Position numbers and translations under genes: made by a program. The notes beneath the pieces were generated by a model. The model ran no database searches. It saw only the letters and a list, made by a program, of their open reading frames with translations, and was not told the DNA's origin. Of a stretch of DNA of 64,000 nt, positions 60,830 to 64,000 are shown in pieces (the stretch's first letter is position 1; the number at the start of each line of letters is the position of its first letter). Source of the DNA: Xestospongia bergquistia (Eukaryota > Porifera > Demospongiae > Haplosclerida > Petrosiidae); contig OZ014415.1 of the NCBI GenBank assembly GCA_963965975.1, positions 7,197,001 to 7,261,000 on the forward strand. Reading direction: 5' to 3'.

Positions 60830-60932
60830 GTCATAACCACCCCTTCAAGTTTTGGTTCCACCCTTTTTTCACCCACGCAATAATAATTAATGATTCTATT
60901 GTGAGCCACACCCTTGTTTTTTTAGCATAAAA
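60830..60932. promoter_or_regulatory. Bidirectional promoter NKAPD1-like / ADAM10-like
   Basis: The two start codons are 103 bp apart on opposite strands, so the core promoters must overlap. A tttttttag run just before the ADAM10-like ATG could also be an acceptor of an upstream noncoding exon; this cannot be decided from the sequence. Confidence 0.6.
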
Positions 60933-63194
60933 ATGCTCTACACATCACTGGGCTCACTGCTGTTTGTTCTTCTAATTGCTGTCCCCAGCAAAGCTAACAA
61001 CGAGAAGAATCCTCTTCATGCTCACATTCGCCATTATGAAGAGGTTCATTATAATTCTGAACAATTGATGCATCATCATTACCGCCTTCGACACTCCAAC
61101 GAAGGACCTGATCATTTAAAACTAACTTTTCAAGCTTACAGACGGCAGTTTGACCTACGATTGAAACCAGACAACATATACATGCACAAAAAGTTAGAGG
61201 TTGTTGTAGATGGAGAACCCCACCCTCGAGATCACTCTCGAATATACTCCTATATAGGTCACGATGTCAATGATCCAACTGCTCATGTACACGGCCATCT
61301 TGCTTTTGGTGTTTTTGAGGGTGCTATACATACCGATGATGAAATATACCACATAGAACCTGCAAACCGATACCTAGATGCGAACAAGACCTCATCTCAT
61401 TCAATTATTTATCGTCACTCAGATGTCACTGTCAGACACCCAAAACAAAGCACTGGTTTTTCATGTGCTTCAGCTTCTAAATCTACAAAACAATATTTAG
61501 AGACAATACAACACTCTCGTCAAAGAGACATATTATCATTGGGAAAACGCCTTCAAAAACGTCAAAGTGGGAAACGAAATCCAGCTAAGGTTCGTTGCTG
61601 GATTAATATTGTTGGAGATAAATACTTTTATGATGCAGTCACTAGTACCTCTGATAATAACAATTTAAGAATAGCACAAGCAACTGCCTTAATTAAGAAT
61701 GCTGTAATAACAGCCAGTAAAATTTATCAAAAAACTGATTTTGATAAAGACGGTCAAAACCAACCAGACGGGATTAACTTTGCTTTGCAGAAAATTTTAA
61801 TCAACACCACTCACTCACACGAGAAGCTCTCCAATCAATTTCTTGGAGTAGAGACAGTTTTAAATTATTTCTCAGAAGCAGACTGGAGTGATTTCTGTCT
61901 CTCTTTTTTATTCACTAACCGAGAATTTGAAAATGGGGTTTTAGGACTAGCATTTGTGGCTGCAACAGGCAGCAGTGGTGGCATTTGTGAAAATGTGGGA
62001 TATTACGGAGGCATACGAAAAACATTGAACACTGGAGTAGTGACATCAGTAAACTATGGACAACGTGTTCCCAATGCTGTTATGGCACTTACATTTGCAC
62101 ATGAGACTGGTCATAATTTTGGTTCACAACATGATTTAGACACGGATCCTACCTGTAGTCCAGGGAATAACAAATATATCATGACTGCATATGCCAACGA
62201 TGGGAGCAAGACGAATAATTATAAGTTCTCTCCTTGTAGCATTAATTCCATGTATACTATTATAGAAACTGCAGGTCAAAATAATGAGACAGGTTGCTTT
62301 CGTCTTGCTACAGATAACTGTGGTGATGGGTTAATAGATGAAGGAGAAGCCTGTGATTGTGGTGTGGACTATGACAGTAATGGAAGATGTAGAAATGATC
62401 CATGTTGTAATGCTATGAACTGTACTCTTGCTGAAGGTGCAGACTGTAGCCCTCAGTTGGGAAGTTGCTGTGCTACTGACTGCACAATTATACAGGAATT
62501 GAGTAATTTTTATTGTAGTCCAGAGACAGACTGTGCTTTTAGCCAGATATGTAATGGAACCTCAGTCCATTGTCCAAAAGCAGAGCCTAAAATTGCCACA
62601 AACTCTAGTCTGGCCTGCAACAACGGAAGCAACTATTGTGTAGATGGTGAGTGTACTGGTTCAGTTTGTATTCTCTTACAGTTACCTGATTGTGAATGTA
62701 CAGATGAAGAGCTATCATGTCATGTGTGCTGTCAAATACCAGATGGTACATGTATTTCCACTATTAACTTACCACAGCAGAACGATAGTGCACGAGAAAT
62801 CCTTCTCAATAGCAAAGGCAAATTATTGCCAGTTGGGCATGCTTGTAAGAACTATACTGGATTTTGTGATTTTCTCAATAAATGTCGTCCAGTCAATGAA
62901 GAAGGAGCTTTAACACGTTTAACAAATATCATTTCTGGTAGCACAACTGTCCTGACTGCTGTGTCATGGTTGAAACGATACTGGTGGGCTAGTATTATTA
63001 TGGTTGTAGCCATCTTAGTTATTCTATTTGTAATTGTTCTTGCTTGTCATTGTCTTCTTCCTCGTCCTGAACACATGAAGAAGAGAGGAGAACGACGTCG
63101 TACCATACGCAAAAGGCATCGAACAACTCAATTGACCACTGAATATGAAATGAGAGGGACTGCACCTACAATGCAAAGTCTCTGGATTGATTGA
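60933..63194 (+). CDS. ADAM10: ADAM10-like membrane metalloprotease (sheddase)
   Basis: Single-exon gene of 753 residues (human ADAM10: 748). Signal peptide 1-21; prodomain with IRHYEEVHYN near its start; dibasic processing region KRLQKR at 205-210; reprolysin-type protease with the zinc site HETGHNFGSQHD (390-401) and Met-turn YIMTAYA; disintegrin domain from CGDGLIDEGEACDCG; ADAM10-type Cys-rich domain (ELSCHVCC, GHACKNYTGFCDFLNKCR); membrane helix about 687-710; basic tail. ADAM10 enzymes cut Notch, cadherins and other surface proteins near the membrane. Domain order and motifs point to ADAM10 rather than ADAM17. No intron is present, so a functional retrocopy cannot be excluded. Confidence 0.92.
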   Translation: MLYTSLGSLLFVLLIAVPSKANNEKNPLHAHIRHYEEVHYNSEQLMHHHYRLRHSNEGPDHLKLTFQAYRRQFDLRLKPDNIYMHKKLEVVVDGEPHPRDHSRIYSYIGHDVNDPTAHVHGHLAFGVFEGAIHTDDEIYHIEPANRYLDANKTSSHSIIYRHSDVTVRHPKQSTGFSCASASKSTKQYLETIQHSRQRDILSLGKRLQKRQSGKRNPAKVRCWINIVGDKYFYDAVTSTSDNNNLRIAQATALIKNAVITASKIYQKTDFDKDGQNQPDGINFALQKILINTTHSHEKLSNQFLGVETVLNYFSEADWSDFCLSFLFTNREFENGVLGLAFVAATGSSGGICENVGYYGGIRKTLNTGVVTSVNYGQRVPNAVMALTFAHETGHNFGSQHDLDTDPTCSPGNNKYIMTAYANDGSKTNNYKFSPCSINSMYTIIETAGQNNETGCFRLATDNCGDGLIDEGEACDCGVDYDSNGRCRNDPCCNAMNCTLAEGADCSPQLGSCCATDCTIIQELSNFYCSPETDCAFSQICNGTSVHCPKAEPKIATNSSLACNNGSNYCVDGECTGSVCILLQLPDCECTDEELSCHVCCQIPDGTCISTINLPQQNDSAREILLNSKGKLLPVGHACKNYTGFCDFLNKCRPVNEEGALTRLTNIISGSTTVLTAVSWLKRYWWASIIMVVAILVILFVIVLACHCLLPRPEHMKKRGERRRTIRKRHRTTQLTTEYEMRGTAPTMQSLWID

Positions 63195-63416
63195 TGCCAT
63201 ATAGGTGTCTGACCAGCTAACAAGGCAACATATTACATTTAAAAATATTATTAATGTATTTTTTAGCTATTAACAGCCAAAAGACAGAATTTATGATTTT
63301 TAAAGAGGTTTTTTCAAGTTTATTGTTATAATTTTATATTTTGCAAAGAATAAACTAATATTGAAAATGTTACAAATAATTGAACTAACTGATACTCTCA
63401 ATCAATACAAGTCAAC
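63195..63416. terminator. Convergent 3' ends of ADAM10-like and PNKP-like genes
   Basis: An AATAAA polyadenylation signal for the plus-strand ADAM10-like gene lies at 63349-63354, 155 bp after its stop. The PNKP-like gene ends at 63417 on the other strand, so the two 3' regions nearly meet. Confidence 0.65.
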
Positions 63417-63902
63417 TTAATGTATACTTGTCCACTGTTTAAACAATTCCTTGTCAGAATCATTGTCAAAAACTGGCACAAAATCTAGAGACTCAACTTG
63501 TGAAAAACCTTCAGAAACTTCTGGCTTTTCAAAATATTTCTCATAAGTACGATAAGCTACTTCAGGAATACGTCTAACTTTGCCATTGGTCAAAGTTTGA
63601 CGGTACATGTTAAGGTGATATGAAAGGTCAGAAGAAACATTCATGTAAATGCAACGAATGGGTACACCATGTTTCTTGGCTAAATCAATGTAAGCTTTAC
63701 GATCAGCTTTAGTTGGGTTGGTATTGTCAACTACGACACTCTGTTTCTTTCCTAATGCTTCATCTGCTGTTTTAAGACATTTTTCTTTAGTCCCCAGTGT
63801 GTCTCTGTTGACAGCTATGTAACCGTGAGGAGTGAAATATCGTTTGGTGAGTGTTGATTTCCCTGAGGCTGGTCGACCTACCAAAAGGACAACTTCTTGA
63901 TT
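63417..63902 (-). CDS. PNKP: Polynucleotide kinase 3'-phosphatase, last exon (kinase domain)
   Basis: This is a terminal exon entered in phase 0 at an acceptor (tttag on the minus strand, AG at 63904-63903). Translation begins NQEVVLLVGRPASGKST, the Walker A motif of the kinase domain, followed by YIAVNRDTLG, VVVDNTNPTKADR and AEGFSQV-like EGFSQVESLDFVP. These match the C-terminal kinase of PNKP, which phosphorylates 5'-OH DNA ends after its phosphatase domain removes 3'-phosphates in strand-break repair. About 162 codons are visible. The FHA and phosphatase exons must lie beyond 64000. There is no ATG at its start, which fits an internal splice boundary. Confidence 0.88.
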   Translation of the reverse strand, partial: NQEVVLLVGRPASGKSTLTKRYFTPHGYIAVNRDTLGTKEKCLKTADEALGKKQSVVVDNTNPTKADRKAYIDLAKKHGVPIRCIYMNVSSDLSYHLNMYRQTLTNGKVRRIPEVAYRTYEKYFEKPEVSEGFSQVESLDFVPVFDNDSDKELFKQWTSIH

Positions 63903-64000
63903 CTAAAGGAAGCAATGAATGTATTAAAAGGATAGACATTCCTTGTAGCTATTAATAACAAACAATATTATGCCAACATTCTGATCAGCCATTAAAAAGA

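Noticed and set aside
63417..63884. Stand-alone small kinase gene starting at the Walker motif
   Set aside because: There is no ATG, and a phase-0 splice acceptor at 63903 shows it is the last exon of a larger PNKP-type gene.

Overview
The window looks like nuclear DNA of an early-branching animal, most probably a demosponge such as Amphimedon queenslandica. This is inferred from the gene content: metabotropic-glutamate-type receptors, an SRCR receptor, HDAC3, POLE2, ADAM10, PNKP and NKAPD1 homologues. It also fits the AT-rich sequence, the compact GT-AG genes and the intron minisatellites. Species identity was not tested. All spliced models here were built by hand from reading frame, splice-site sequence and intron phase.

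Region 1 (1-16.7 kb, minus strand) is a tandem array of class C GPCRs of mGluR architecture: Venus-flytrap ligand domain, nine-cysteine domain, seven membrane helices. The first runs off the left edge and three are complete. Two decay products are visible. One is a cysteine-rich-domain relic at 1708-1846. The other is a collapsed receptor remnant fused in frame to the front of the third gene, whose own ancestral ATG has become ACG. The gene at 16.6 kb can splice to a second exon that ends in a class I PDZ ligand.

Region 2 (17.3-38.1 kb) has two intron-rich genes that converge: a 16-exon EH-domain/coiled-coil endocytic scaffold (+) and a 16-exon HDAC3 (-). Their introns are full of minisatellites and a perfect foldback element. 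HDAC3 shares a 217-bp divergent promoter with single-exon POLE2 (+, 38.3-39.8 kb).

Region 3 (40.2-59.4 kb) holds eleven single-exon genes for secreted N-acylethanolamine acid amidase (NAAA)/acid-ceramidase-type hydrolases. Eight lie in two head-to-tail copies of a 5.4-kb block, each arranged A(-) B(-) C(+) D(+). The junction carries an orphan 3' end of a four-domain SRCR receptor gene. That receptor gene (-, 15 exons) sits next to the block, followed by three more divergent hydrolases, one with its catalytic Cys replaced by Ser.

Region 4 (59.5-64 kb) holds an NKAPD1-like nuclear protein gene (-), a single-exon ADAM10-like sheddase (+) sharing a 103-bp divergent promoter with it, and the last exon of a PNKP-type DNA repair kinase (-).

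A plausible theme is repeated local duplication of cell-surface receptors and secreted lipid amidases beside conserved single-copy housekeeping genes. A functional link between the two expanded families is speculation.
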